35,952 nucleotides of DNA from Spirochaetales bacterium Spiro_12 (GTDB lineage: Bacteria; Spirochaetota; Spirochaetia; Treponematales; Rectinemataceae): the NCBI GenBank assembly GCA_001603165.1, contig LVBN01000097.1, forward strand, positions 1 to 35,952, in the 5' to 3' direction. Below, in pieces: positions 1-8,347 of the stretch. Position 1 is the stretch's first letter. Each line of letters begins with the position of its first letter. Below the pieces are notes generated by a model. It worked only from the letters and a program-made list of their open reading frames with translations, made no database searches and was not told the origin of the DNA. Made by a program: the position numbers and the translations under genes.

Positions 1-806
1 TTTACCGCGCGCAGCTTGTTTTCCACGTTGAACGATATCATTGCGTCGTTGCGCCAGACGACATCGTTGGCGTCGGCCGTGGCGTTGCCCATACCCGCGT
101 CTTCCAGGCCTTTCATCACGGCCTCGGGGCTTCGGTACTCAAGCTGATAGTAGGCGGGGGCGAAGTACCAGAGATAGGTACCCATAAAGGCCCGGCGGAG
201 GGCGTCCTTGGGCTGTTCCGTATAATATCCGCCACGGTACGCGGGATCGGCCTTGATGGTCTCGGACATGAGTCCCCAGATGCCCACTACCCGGCCGGTG
301 CTGGAAGGTCCTGTGGCGATGGGAATGGCCCAATCCATAAAATCGGGGTAGTCGCAGATCCACTGAAGGGTCTGGTGTCCGCCCATGGAACCTCCGGCGA
401 CGCCTTTGAGGCGTCCTACTCCCAGGTGGCGGGTCAGCAGAAGGTATTGGGCCCGGACCATGTCGGCAATTGTATAACGCGGGAAATCAGGGCCTAGGCC
501 CGAGCTAAAAGGGCTGGAGGACCCGGGAGAACCCAGGGCCGAAGGGCAGATTATGTAATAACGTTCGGGGTCGAGGGGACGGCCGGGGCCGAAGGCCTTG
601 CCGTAGAGGGTGGGGCCTTGGATACAGGAACCGCTCCATCCGTGGCACCAGAGCACGGCGTTCTCGATTCCGCCCCGGGCGTTCCGCTTCGGGTTGCCCA
701 GGGTAATGTACTCGACTACCATTTCGGGGAGGATTCCGCCCGACGCGAGGCGAAAATCCTTCACCTTGAAATATTCCGGCTTGAGATTTGCCGCGATGCC
801 GCTCAT
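1..806 (-). CDS. MetX-like alpha/beta hydrolase (homoserine O-acetyltransferase family), 3' end cut by window edge
   Basis: Translating leftward from the ATG at 806 gives 268 residues with no stop before the window edge, so the C-terminus (with the expected Asp and His of the triad) is missing. The MetX/homoserine acyltransferase fold is clear: an oxyanion-type segment VLWCHGWSGS near residues 51-60, the FP-x-x-TIADMV block at 109-117, and the nucleophile elbow GGSMGG at 138-143 with Ser140. A strong GGGGAGG Shine-Dalgarno sits 7 nt before this ATG; an overlapping ATG at 813 is in another frame and is not the start. It lies 29 nt after the aldolase gene and is probably the last visible member of the operon starting at 5828. 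In a catabolic operon it may be an ester or lactone hydrolase or an acyltransferase rather than a methionine enzyme. Family is certain, substrate is not. Confidence 0.85.
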   Translation of the reverse strand, partial: MSGIAANLKPEYFKVKDFRLASGGILPEMVVEYITLGNPKRNARGGIENAVLWCHGWSGSCIQGPTLYGKAFGPGRPLDPERYYIICPSALGSPGSSSPFSSGLGPDFPRYTIADMVRAQYLLLTRHLGVGRLKGVAGGSMGGHQTLQWICDYPDFMDWAIPIATGPSSTGRVVGIWGLMSETIKADPAYRGGYYTEQPKDALRRAFMGTYLWYFAPAYYQLEYRSPEAVMKGLEDAGMGNATADANDVVWRNDAMISFNVENKLRAV

Positions 807-835
807 GAAGCATCCTCCCCGAAACGGTGGGCTAT

Positions 836-1615
836 TTAACCGAGGGCCTTGAGATCCTGGACGGCCTGCTTGCAGACCTGCTGGATGAACTTGATATCGG
901 TCCCGTAACCGAGCATGCGCATGCCCCGGTCTTTCCATTTCCTGACCTGATCGATATTGGAAAGATGGATACCCGGAACGATGTTGTATTTGCCGGATAC
1001 ATCGATGACCTTCTGGATGGCCGCTTCGACCACCGGATCGGTGGCCTTGCCGGGTTTGCCCAGGGAGGCGGAGAGGTCGGAGGGGCCTACGAAGGCCACG
1101 TCGATGCCGGGCACCGAGAGGATTTCGTCCAGGTTTTCGATGGCGTCCCTGGATTCGATCTGGACGGCTATGAGGACTTCCTCGTTGAGCTTGGCCATGG
1201 TCTCGGAGGCGACGCCGGGATCGAAGTGGGTGTGCTGGCGCTCCAGGGCCATGCCGCGGTCGCCCAGGGGCATGTAGCGGGTCCAGGCTACGATGTTCTC
1301 CACGTCCTTCTTGCACTGGACCTGGGGAATGAGGAGGCCGGAGGCGCCGATGTCCAGGGGGCGGGAGAGGGCTTCGTGGGATTCCCGGGTGGGGGGGCGC
1401 ACGATGATGGGGATGTTGGAGGCCCTGGCGGCCATGACATAGTCGCTCACGGTCTGGAGATCGAAGCAGGAGTGCTCGGTGTCGAGAAAGAAAAAGTCGA
1501 AGCCGGCGTTGGCGAAGAAGGTGGCCATGCCGGGGCTCCTGATTTCGGAGATCATGGGGCCGTAGACTGTCTTTCCCTCCTTGAGGGCGCGCTTCATGCT
1601 GTTCTGAAAAACCAT
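836..1615 (-). CDS. HpcH/HpaI family class II aldolase
   Basis: 259 residues, normal for the family of metal-dependent aldolases that split 4-hydroxy-2-oxo acids into pyruvate and an aldehyde (2,4-dihydroxyhept-2-enedioate aldolase, 2-keto-3-deoxyglucarate aldolase and relatives). Visible signatures: DTEH at 45-48, the pyruvate-binding Arg in IVRPP (Arg73), metal ligand Glu154 in QIES, and Asp180 in GPSDLSASLG. It starts at an ATG with AAGGAGC seven nucleotides upstream. It sits 109 nt after panB-like and 29 nt before the MetX-like gene on the same strand. Two carbon-carbon lyases side by side (this and the PanB-like enzyme) suggest that the pathway ends in retro-aldol cleavage giving pyruvate. 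Exact substrate unknown. Confidence 0.9.
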   Translation of the reverse strand: MVFQNSMKRALKEGKTVYGPMISEIRSPGMATFFANAGFDFFFLDTEHSCFDLQTVSDYVMAARASNIPIIVRPPTRESHEALSRPLDIGASGLLIPQVQCKKDVENIVAWTRYMPLGDRGMALERQHTHFDPGVASETMAKLNEEVLIAVQIESRDAIENLDEILSVPGIDVAFVGPSDLSASLGKPGKATDPVVEAAIQKVIDVSGKYNIVPGIHLSNIDQVRKWKDRGMRMLGYGTDIKFIQQVCKQAVQDLKALG

Positions 1616-1724
1616 ATATGCTCCTTATGTGGTTTCCGGCCTGGTTTCTGGCCCCAGGGACCTTTGCCGGGACCGGCTGAGTGCTGATGGAACAAGGGCG
1701 ACCTATGTGCGGGCCGCCCTCGGA

Positions 1725-2579
1725 TTAGTCGTAATCCTTGACCAAGGCTTCGAACTTTTCTTTTTCGCCTTCGATCATGTGATAGCAATGTTCGTCGGCA
1801 GGGAAGGCGCCGGCCTGAACGTCGGCCACGTAGGCTTTCATGGCGTCGGTGACCACCGTGGCCACGTCGGCGTATTTCTTGACGAACTTGGGCGAGAAGG
1901 CCTGGAACTGGCCGATGAGGTCGGCGATGATCAGAAGCTGACCGTCGCATTCGGGGCCGGCGCCGATGCTGTACACGGGGATGCTGAGCTTTTTGGCGAC
2001 GAATCCCGCCACTTCGGGGGGAATGGCTTCCAGGAGGATGAGCTGGGCCCCGGCTTCCTGGACGGCCAAGGCGTCTTCGATAACCAGGCGGGCCGATTCG
2101 ACGGTGCGCCCCTGGGCTTTATGTCCGCCCAGCTGGCCGGAGCTCTGGGGGGTGAGGCCGATGTGACCGCAGACCAGGATGCCGGCGTCCACCAGGGCGC
2201 GGATGCGGCCGGCGACGCGCTTGCCGCCTTCGAGCTTTACCGCGTCCACCCCCGCTTCCTTCATGAAGCGGCCGGCGTTGATCACCGCGTCGGCGTCGGA
2301 TACCTGGTAGCTTAAGAAGGGCATGTCGCCGATGACGAAGGTGTTGGGGGCACCCCGGCGCACCGCCTCGGAGTGGACTATGCACTGGTCCATGGTGACC
2401 GGGACGGTGCCGGGATAGCCGTAGACGCACATGCCCAGGGAGTCGCCCACCAGGAGCATGTCCAGGCCGGCGGCCTCGGCGAAGGTGGCGGTGGGATAAT
2501 CATAGGCGGTGAGCCAGGTTACCTTTTTCCCTTCCTTCTTCATCTTGTAGAAGTCGTGGATCATGAGTTTTTTTTTCAC
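1725..2579 (-). CDS. panB: PanB-like 3-methyl-2-oxobutanoate hydroxymethyltransferase
   Basis: 284 residues; the family transfers a one-carbon hydroxymethyl group from methylene-tetrahydrofolate to a 2-oxo acid (ketopantoate synthesis in pantothenate biosynthesis). The conserved TIM-barrel residues are present: GDSLGM with Asp46 and Ser47, Asp85 in GDMPF, VKLEGG with Lys115 and Glu117, GLTPQS at 141-146, and catalytic Glu184 in LLEAIPPE. The start is a GTG at 2579 preceded by AAAGGAGG seven nucleotides away; the next in-frame ATG is five codons on. No panC or panD is nearby; the neighbours are an HpcH aldolase, SDR, Tm-1-like protein and ADH. I infer that this copy may work catabolically, perhaps retro-aldol removal of a hydroxymethyl group from a branched hydroxy-2-oxo acid. 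A housekeeping pantothenate role remains possible. Confidence 0.88.
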   Translation of the reverse strand: MKKKLMIHDFYKMKKEGKKVTWLTAYDYPTATFAEAAGLDMLLVGDSLGMCVYGYPGTVPVTMDQCIVHSEAVRRGAPNTFVIGDMPFLSYQVSDADAVINAGRFMKEAGVDAVKLEGGKRVAGRIRALVDAGILVCGHIGLTPQSSGQLGGHKAQGRTVESARLVIEDALAVQEAGAQLILLEAIPPEVAGFVAKKLSIPVYSIGAGPECDGQLLIIADLIGQFQAFSPKFVKKYADVATVVTDAMKAYVADVQAGAFPADEHCYHMIEGEKEKFEALVKDYD

Positions 2580-2711
2580 AGCCGTTCCTCCTTTTGCTCG
2601 CGCCGAGGCCGCCGGCCCCTCGCTATGGCGCCGGTAGCCGATTTTTCAGGCCGCCTGCCGGGCGCTCGAAATCTATCTTCGACCGCCCGGCTCGCGATCT
2701 TGATTTCGATC

Positions 2712-3482
2712 TTATCGCAGGTACCGGCCGCCCACAACGTCGAGGGTAATGCCGGTGATATAGCTGGCTTCGTCGGAGGCCAGGAAGATGACGGCGGCCA
2801 CCACTTCCCTGGGCTCGGAAAGACGTCTCAAGGGGATGTTGGCCACGGTCTTGGCCCGTTCTTCCGCGGTTTTGTCTTCCCAGAGCCCCTTGGTGCGGTC
2901 GCCGGTGAGGGTGACGGTGGGGGCCACGGCGTTGATCCTGATGTTGTCGGGGCCGAAGTCGTAGGCCAGCTGGCGGGTCAAGCCCTCGACGCCGGCCTTG
3001 GCGGCGGTGTACTGGACGCCGGCCATAGTGGCTCTGTAATGGGCGGCCAGGGCCGAGATGTTGACGATGGCCCCCTTTTTCTTTTCGGCCATGACGGGAA
3101 TGACCGCCTGGCAGCAGAAGAAGGTGCCCTTGAGGTTGACGTCCACCACCAGGTCCCAGTGTTTTTCTTCGATCTCCTGCAGCCCGAAGGGAGTGCCCAG
3201 GCCGCCGCCGGCGCAGTTCACCAAGATATCGATACCGCCCCAGGAATCCTTGACCGTTTTCGCCAAGGCTTGCACCTGGGATTTATTGGTCACGTCGACC
3301 TTGAGGCCCATGGCCTGGTGACCCTTGCCCTTGAGGGTTTTCACCGCCTCGTCCAGGCCTTCCTGGAATACGTCGGTGAGCACAACCTTGGCTCCTTCCT
3401 CGGCCAGTCCTTCGGCGATGGCAAAGCCGAAGCCCCGGGCGGAACCGGTGATTATCGCCACTCTGTCTTGAAGTCTTTTCAT
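2712..3482 (-). CDS. short-chain dehydrogenase/reductase (SDR)
   Basis: 256 residues, a classical SDR. The NAD(P)-binding motif TGSARGFG is at 12-19, an Asp at 37 follows the second strand (VVLTD), suggesting NAD preference, NCAGG is at 89-93, and the active-site YTAAK gives Tyr158 and Lys162. The usual Ser is not in the standard position: in NISALAAHYR the closest Ser is 143, fifteen residues before Tyr rather than the usual thirteen or so. The gene starts at an ATG with AGAGGAA upstream, 16 nt after the Tm-1-like gene, and precedes panB-like by 132 nt. It probably oxidises a hydroxyl group in the pathway started by the zinc ADH at 4752-5828. Confidence 0.92.
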   Translation of the reverse strand: MKRLQDRVAIITGSARGFGFAIAEGLAEEGAKVVLTDVFQEGLDEAVKTLKGKGHQAMGLKVDVTNKSQVQALAKTVKDSWGGIDILVNCAGGGLGTPFGLQEIEEKHWDLVVDVNLKGTFFCCQAVIPVMAEKKKGAIVNISALAAHYRATMAGVQYTAAKAGVEGLTRQLAYDFGPDNIRINAVAPTVTLTGDRTKGLWEDKTAEERAKTVANIPLRRLSEPREVVAAVIFLASDEASYITGITLDVVGGRYLR

Positions 3483-3498
3483 CGTATTTCCTCTTATT

Positions 3499-4743
3499 TT
3501 ATACCCTTCCTTCCATGAAGGAAAGGAATTTCTCCACCACCGGATCTATGAATTCCGGGTCGTTGATGTGGGCGTCGATTTCGGTAACCGGGATTCGGGA
3601 GTCCAGGTTGTCCTTGATAACTTTGTAGAAAGCCCGGTCGGATTCGGGATCCCAATGTCCCAGGCCTTCGCTGTCGGGATATGCCATGCCCCTCAGGGGG
3701 AGGAAGAGGTGCACAGGGCCCTTGGCGGCGTTGAGCTTACGGGCGGTGAGCCTTCCGGTTTCGGCCAGTTCCTGGTCGTTGAGCCGCACCAGGGTATGGT
3801 GCGGGTTGTGGACGATGAGCTTCCTTCCCCGCATGTCGGGCGGCAGCTCGTCCACAGGGCCCTGGACGGTGTAGTAAGCGCTTCCCGGGGCTACGACCTG
3901 GGGCAGGCCCATGGCTCCCGCCGATTCCAGGCGGTAGTCGGCTATGGCGCCGTGGAGGCCCTGGACCACCCTGTCGCCGATTTCGTGGGTATTGAGATCG
4001 AGCACGCCCTTGAAAGCGCCTTCCCGGATCATGTCTTCCATGGCTATGCCGCCGGTACCGTTCTGATGGAAGGCGACGACTTCGTAGCCTTTGGATTCCA
4101 GGGTGGCGATGGCGCGCATGGCGCCCTGGGTAGTGGTGCCGAGCATGGACATGGCCACGGGGATTCTGCCCCGGAGGTTGACCACCGAGGCTTCGTCGCT
4201 CTTGACCATGGCGGCGATGGAGACGGCGGCCTTCCACATGACGCTCCGGGTTACCCTGTTGAGGCCGGCGATGTCCGCCACGGAGTGCATGATGATGATG
4301 TCCTTGGTCTTGGTGTATTCGCCGAACTTGGCCCTGCCGGTGGCCACGGTGGAAACCATGAATTTGGGCACACCGAAGGGAAGGGCGCGCATGGCCGTGG
4401 TGCCGATGTTGGTACCCTGATCGCCGCCGATGCTGACCACGCCCTGGATTTTCCCTTCGTCGTAGAGCTTGCGGGTGAGGACCGCGCAACCGGCCATCAT
4501 GGCGGCGATGCAGCGCCCCTTGTCTTTGGAGGCCAGGAGAACCTTGAGGTCTTCGCCGGCCGCGGCGGCCAGCTCCACATTATCAACGTCAGGCTTGTAG
4601 GGCGGAGCCGCGAGAATGCCGGGGTTCATCACCATGACGGCGCAGCCCTGGGATTCGACGCTTTCCTTCAGAAAGCGGGCCTCCGCCGCCTTGGTGTCCA
4701 AGGTGGCGATGAGGAGGATGGTCTTTTTTGAAGTGTCGGCCAT
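3499..4743 (-). CDS. Tm-1-like ATP-binding domain protein (UPF0261)
   Basis: 414 residues, full length for the UPF0261/Tm-1-like family, named after a tomato virus-resistance protein. N-terminal ATLDTKAAEARFLKE near residue 13 is the usual family opening, followed by a glycine-rich VSIGGDQGTNIGTTAMRALPFGVPK segment around 123-148 and a second domain with AFHQNGTGGIAMEDMI that resembles a TIM-barrel Tm-1 second half. Bacterial members often sit in catabolic operons and their reaction is mostly unproven. Here the gene lies 8 nt after the ADH stop and 16 nt before the SDR, so it is part of the same transcript. A role in acyl/phospho activation or C-C bond handling of an oxidised intermediate would be inference only. 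Confidence 0.88.
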   Translation of the reverse strand: MADTSKKTILLIATLDTKAAEARFLKESVESQGCAVMVMNPGILAAPPYKPDVDNVELAAAAGEDLKVLLASKDKGRCIAAMMAGCAVLTRKLYDEGKIQGVVSIGGDQGTNIGTTAMRALPFGVPKFMVSTVATGRAKFGEYTKTKDIIIMHSVADIAGLNRVTRSVMWKAAVSIAAMVKSDEASVVNLRGRIPVAMSMLGTTTQGAMRAIATLESKGYEVVAFHQNGTGGIAMEDMIREGAFKGVLDLNTHEIGDRVVQGLHGAIADYRLESAGAMGLPQVVAPGSAYYTVQGPVDELPPDMRGRKLIVHNPHHTLVRLNDQELAETGRLTARKLNAAKGPVHLFLPLRGMAYPDSEGLGHWDPESDRAFYKVIKDNLDSRIPVTEIDAHINDPEFIDPVVEKFLSFMEGRV

Positions 4744-4751
4744 CGTCTTGC

Positions 4752-5828
4752 CTATTCCTGCTGGGGTTTGATTATGACCTTCAGGGCGCCGTCGATGCGT
4801 TGGTTGAAGGTTCTGTAAGCTTCCTCGAACTTAGTGATAGGGAAGCTGTGGGTTACCAGGGGAGCGAGGTTTACCTTGCCGTTGGCCAGGAGGGAAACGG
4901 CTCGCGCCACATTGGCTCTGCTCTCGCCGCGGATCGCGAATATATCCTTGTCGTTCAGGGACATGTCTTCAAGATCGATGGGAACCGGCTCGTGGGGGAT
5001 GCCCAAAAGGAGCATCTTGCCGTTGCGCTTGAGGGCCTTGATGGCCAGGTCGAGGCCGGCCTTGGAGCCCGAGACTTCGATCACATAATCCAGGCCGATG
5101 CCGTTGGTTTCCCTCATGACAACCTCGTAAGGGTCCTCCTCGGCGGTGGCGATGAGCCTGTCGGCGCCCAGCGCCTTGCCCACCGCCAGACGGGAAGCCC
5201 TGGTGCCGGAGAGGAAGATGCGGTTGGCGCCCAGGGCCTTGGCGGCCGCCACCGATGCCATGCCCAGGGGGCCGGGGCCGATGACCAGGACGTTTTGACC
5301 TGCGATGTAGCCGCCCATGGTTTCGTAGCCATAGAGGGCGCAGCCCAGGTTGGTCACCAGGGAAGCGACGTCGAAGGATATATGATCGGGAATTTTATGG
5401 ACGGTATTTATGTGATTGACCACATACTGGGCGTTGCCGCCGGGGGTTGTGAATCCGTTGGCCCTGTGGCCTTTCTTGGTGTTGCCATAGTTGAGGCAGG
5501 AGGTGTAATCGCCCAGGCGGCAGTTCCTGCAACGGCCGCAGCCGTTGTGGGCTTCTACCGCCACCCTGTCGCCGATGGCGAATTCGTCCACCGTATCGCC
5601 CAGGGCGACGACAATGCCGGAGTATTCGTGACCGGTGATGTGGACACCGTAGGGAGGCTGTCCGGGGAAGGCTTTGTGGATAAGAGCGACATCGGTGCTG
5701 CAAACGGCGCAGGATTCAACCTGGATAAGCACTTCCTGGGGGCCGGGCTTGGGAACTGGAACCATCTTCAATTCTTGATGGTCCGGACCCATCAAAACCA
5801 GGGCCTTCATTTTTTCAGGCAAATTCAT
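4752..5828 (-). CDS. zinc-dependent alcohol/polyol dehydrogenase (MDR family), paralogue A
   Basis: 358 residues. Medium-chain dehydrogenase: catalytic zinc ligand Cys43 (AVCSTD), GHEYSG with His67 and Glu68, and a four-cysteine structural zinc lobe GCGRCRNCRLGDYTSC (Cys97, 100, 103, 111). The Rossmann fingerprint is VLVIGPGPLGMA. It is close to the ADH at 16133-17224 and clearly related to the one at 18315-19382: all three share NYGN..KGHR and the VNHxNT..KIPD block. Start: tandem ATG codons at 5831 and 5828; GGGAGG is only 2 nt before the first and 5 nt before the second, so 5828 is preferred. It heads the leftward operon ending in the MetX-like gene and has a textbook promoter with an overlapping operator (5871-5908). 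The frame stays open far upstream, but that part overlaps the divergent gene and is not coding. Confidence 0.93.
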   Translation of the reverse strand: MNLPEKMKALVLMGPDHQELKMVPVPKPGPQEVLIQVESCAVCSTDVALIHKAFPGQPPYGVHITGHEYSGIVVALGDTVDEFAIGDRVAVEAHNGCGRCRNCRLGDYTSCLNYGNTKKGHRANGFTTPGGNAQYVVNHINTVHKIPDHISFDVASLVTNLGCALYGYETMGGYIAGQNVLVIGPGPLGMASVAAAKALGANRIFLSGTRASRLAVGKALGADRLIATAEEDPYEVVMRETNGIGLDYVIEVSGSKAGLDLAIKALKRNGKMLLLGIPHEPVPIDLEDMSLNDKDIFAIRGESRANVARAVSLLANGKVNLAPLVTHSFPITKFEEAYRTFNQRIDGALKVIIKPQQE

Positions 5829-5870
5829 CATATCCTCCCAATTGTTTACTCGGAAAAAGACAAACTCGGA

Positions 5871-5908
5871 TTGTTCTACAATTATACAAGACATATGATG
5901 CTTGTCAA
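5871..5908 (-). promoter_or_regulatory. consensus promoter with perfect FadR-type operator (TTGTTCTACAA)
   Basis: On the minus strand: TTGACA (5903-5908), a 16-nt spacer, TATAAT (5881-5886), both perfect consensus hexamers. The 11-bp TTGTTCTACAA at 5871-5881 begins at the last base of the -10 box and covers the expected start point; its TTGT/ACAA arms are perfectly palindromic and fit the FadR-subfamily pattern TnGTnnnACnA. A bound GntR repressor here would block RNA polymerase. Drives the ADH-UPF0261-SDR-panB-aldolase-MetX operon. Confidence 0.8.
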
Positions 5909-5933
5909 GCAAAGATATCAGTCGGCAAATGAA

Positions 5934-5949
5934 TATAATTGTAGGACTG
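5934..5949 (+). promoter_or_regulatory. -10 box and FadR-type operator for the divergent ADH
   Basis: TATAAT at 5934-5939 is followed directly by TTGTAGGACTG at 5939-5949, the same arrangement as the divergent promoter. CTACAATTATA (5877-5887) and TATAATTGTAG (5934-5944) are exact inverted copies about 57 bp apart, so the two operators face outwards from a shared control region. No good -35 box is seen at 16-18 nt spacing; a TTGTCA at 5902 is too far away. Activation or a weak promoter is possible. Confidence 0.6.
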
Positions 5950-5984
5950 TTCAACAACAAAAGACCGTGATACCATTCCAAAGT

Positions 5985-7010
5985 ATGAAAGCACTGGTAT
6001 TGAAGGCCTATAACGAAGACCTTGTGATGGAAGATCTGCCGGTTCCTTCCCCGGGCCCCCTGGAGGTGCTGGTGAAGGTACATTACTGCGGTATCTGCGG
6101 GACCGATTTGAAGATCGTCGGAGGCAAGCTCCCGGGTATCATCCACCTGCCCCATACCCCCGGCCATGAGATCGCCGGGGAAATCGTCGCGCTCGGCGAA
6201 GAGGTGAAAGGGCTTTCGGTGGGCGACAGGGGTATAGTCTATCTCTACACCACCTGCCACGACTGCGAACTCTGCCGCACCGGCAGGGAGAATATTTGCT
6301 ACAATCTTCGGCGCCTCGGATTCGAGCTGCCGGGAGGCTTCGCGGAATACGTGAAGCTGCCCGCGTATAATTTCTGCAAAGTATCGCCCGAATCCAAGCT
6401 CGAGGAGATGGCGGTGCTCACCGATGCGGTGGCGACGCCGTATCACGCCTTGAAAAGCATAGCGCCTTTGAAAGAGGGCCAATCGGTCCTCATCGTGGGA
6501 GCGGGAGGCTTGGGTTTGCATGCGGTGCAGCTGGCCAAGCTGGCCGGAGTCCGGGTGGTGGTGACCGATGTCAAAAAGGACGCGCTGGAAGCCGCGGGCC
6601 GTTTCGGCGCCGACCTCCTGGTGAACAGCGCCGAGGTGGATCCCAAAAAGGCTGTTCTGGACTGGACCGAAGGCAGGGGCGTGGATGTGGTTCTCGAAGG
6701 AGTGGGACGTCAGAGTACCGTATCCTGGTCCCTCTATTGCCTTAAGCCGGGCGGTACCCTGGTGATCATGGGCTACGATCCGCCCAATCCCATTACGGTG
6801 AACACCAAGGACATGCATTACAACGAATGGAAGATTTGCGGTACCAGGGCGGCCACGAAGCAGGATCTGGTGGAACTGATCGCCCTCACCGAGGCCGGCA
6901 AGCTCAAACCGGTGGTCTCCACCGTATTGCCCTTCGGTAAGACCAACGAAGGTTTGGCCGCCGTGGCCCAGGGAAAAACCCTGGGCAGGATTGTGATCAA
7001 GGTGATGTGA
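5985..7010 (+). CDS. zinc-dependent alcohol dehydrogenase (MDR family), divergent type
   Basis: 341 residues with catalytic Cys38 in CGICGTD, GHE at 60-62, a structural zinc lobe TCHDCELCRTGRENIC, and the nucleotide fingerprint VLIVGAGGLGLH. It lacks the GCGRCRNC/NYGN block shared by the three other ADHs here, so it belongs to a different subgroup, more like general threonine/alcohol dehydrogenases. The ATG at 5985 begins the conserved MKALVL strand; no strong Shine-Dalgarno precedes it, and an open frame extends upstream but runs through the control region and the divergent gene, so it is not part of the protein. Transcribed opposite to the operon at 5828 from a shared operator-bearing region. 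Probably a second oxidation step or an aldehyde/alcohol shuttle for the same pathway. Confidence 0.9.
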   Translation: MKALVLKAYNEDLVMEDLPVPSPGPLEVLVKVHYCGICGTDLKIVGGKLPGIIHLPHTPGHEIAGEIVALGEEVKGLSVGDRGIVYLYTTCHDCELCRTGRENICYNLRRLGFELPGGFAEYVKLPAYNFCKVSPESKLEEMAVLTDAVATPYHALKSIAPLKEGQSVLIVGAGGLGLHAVQLAKLAGVRVVVTDVKKDALEAAGRFGADLLVNSAEVDPKKAVLDWTEGRGVDVVLEGVGRQSTVSWSLYCLKPGGTLVIMGYDPPNPITVNTKDMHYNEWKICGTRAATKQDLVELIALTEAGKLKPVVSTVLPFGKTNEGLAAVAQGKTLGRIVIKVM

Positions 7011-7087
7011 ACAGCCCTTCGGATTGAAGCTCCCCACAGGATCAGCCTTTTGGTGGGTCCAGCCTCCCGGAAGCTTCGAGGAGCTGA

Positions 7088-8275
7088 TTAACCCTTGTGG
7101 CGCTCAGCGGCGGCGAAGGTTTTCCGGGTCGCCAGGAAATAAAGCAGGGCGGCCAGGGAGAGGGCGATCAATGCGAGAAAAGCTTTCTCCAGGCCGATCG
7201 TGCCGGCCAGCCGGGTGACTAGTTTCGTAATCCCCATTCCGCCCAGGGCTCCCAGCATGGAAAGTATGCCCAAGGCCAGGCCGGTCACCTCCTTAGGTAA
7301 CAGATGGCTGGCTAAAGCGATGAGGCTGGGCATGAGACCGGAACAGGCGAGGCCCGTGAGGGCGAGAAGGATCACCGAAAGCAAGCCCCGGGTAATCCAT
7401 CCGCCGGCTAGGGCGACGAAAAGAAAGGCCAGCAGGAACGAAACGATGGTCGTAATACGTATCTTGGAAATCAGGGAGCTGACGATGATACGCCCCGTCC
7501 CCTGGAGCACGAAGAAAATCGCCAGCACCAGACTGGCTGAGGGTACGGGCAGGCCGCGCACGGTGCTCAAAAAAAGCACCAGCAGGTAGATGGTACCGAA
7601 CTGGGCTCCTATGGCCAGGGTATTGGAAATAAGAACGGACAGAAACAGCTTGTTGCCGAACATCTGCTTGTATTTGGCCAAAAGCCCCTTGAACAGACCG
7701 GGGCCGGGAGTGGAGGAGGGGGAGCCGGCCTTGGTGAAGATAAAGAGAATTCCGACCGTGAGGGCCAGGGAGCCCAAAATCTGAAATACCCGGTTCCACT
7801 TGAATCCCGCGGAGACAAAGCCGCTCACCATGAGAGAGGCGATCACCGAGCCTACGGCGAAACACAGGTGGAGGAGGTTGAGATATTTGCCCCGCTGGTC
7901 GGGGAAAAGCTGGACGATCATGGTGTTGGCGCCGATGAAAAAAAGGCCGCCCCCTATGCCGATGACGGTGAAGAGGACAAGGGTGGAGGAAAAGTCGCCG
8001 AACATGCCCAGGGCAAGGGTGCAGATGCCGTAGAGGAATCCCCCTAGGGCGAGAACCCGGTTTTTACCGAAGAAGTCGGTGAGCAATCCGCCGAAAAAGC
8101 AAAAAAACGCGTAGCTTAGCTGATAATAGGTGGTTACCGAACCAACCTCGCTGATGTCCACGCCGAAGAATTTCTGAATTGGCGGCAGACTGGCGCCGAT
8201 GGCCGATATGAGGGCCCCGAGCAGCCCCAGGGACATGAAGGTCATGCCGAGCACCATGTACTTGTTGCGGATCAT
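7088..8275 (-). CDS. MFS transporter
   Basis: 395 residues, about 12 hydrophobic segments in two halves, typical major facilitator size. Family hallmarks: the charged loop GGLLTDFFGKNRVLALGG between segments 2 and 3, and an N-terminal half containing GIGGGLFFIGANTMIVQLFPDQRGKYLN, similar to sugar/organic anion permeases. The ATG at 8275 is chosen because AGGAGG lies 4 nt upstream; a GTG at 8290 in the same frame lies before that site. It converges with the ADH ending at 7010, with no clear terminator in the 77 nt between. It is separated from the creatininase gene by a stretch of four hairpins including a real terminator, so it may have its own promoter. Substrate unknown. Confidence 0.88.
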   Translation of the reverse strand: MIRNKYMVLGMTFMSLGLLGALISAIGASLPPIQKFFGVDISEVGSVTTYYQLSYAFFCFFGGLLTDFFGKNRVLALGGFLYGICTLALGMFGDFSSTLVLFTVIGIGGGLFFIGANTMIVQLFPDQRGKYLNLLHLCFAVGSVIASLMVSGFVSAGFKWNRVFQILGSLALTVGILFIFTKAGSPSSTPGPGLFKGLLAKYKQMFGNKLFLSVLISNTLAIGAQFGTIYLLVLFLSTVRGLPVPSASLVLAIFFVLQGTGRIIVSSLISKIRITTIVSFLLAFLFVALAGGWITRGLLSVILLALTGLACSGLMPSLIALASHLLPKEVTGLALGILSMLGALGGMGITKLVTRLAGTIGLEKAFLALIALSLAALLYFLATRKTFAAAERHKG

Positions 8276-8305
8276 AGGACCTCCTGGCACTATTGTTTAT
8301 ATCGA

Positions 8306-8341
8306 GCCGATCTCAAAAGCCTGTCAGCCTTTGAAATCGGC
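8306..8341. repeat. imperfect hairpin upstream of MFS gene
   Basis: Imperfect inverted repeat with outer arms GCCGATCTCAAAAGCCTG and CAGCCTTTGAAATCGGC, about 30 nt before the MFS start codon. First of four consecutive palindromes between 8306 and 8488; could shape the MFS leader mRNA. Confidence 0.5.
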
Positions 8342-8347
8342 TTCGCA

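Noticed and set aside
505-813. 102-codon frame starting at ATG 813
   Set aside because: Out of frame with the MetX-like protein, whose conserved elbow and ribosome site support the ATG at 806.
4728-7037. Two very long overlapping open frames (about 760 codons each, opposite strands) across the divergent ADH pair
   Set aside because: Each is one real ADH plus an accidental extension through the control region and the antisense of the other ADH. The conserved N-termini and ribosome sites place the starts at 5828 and 5985.
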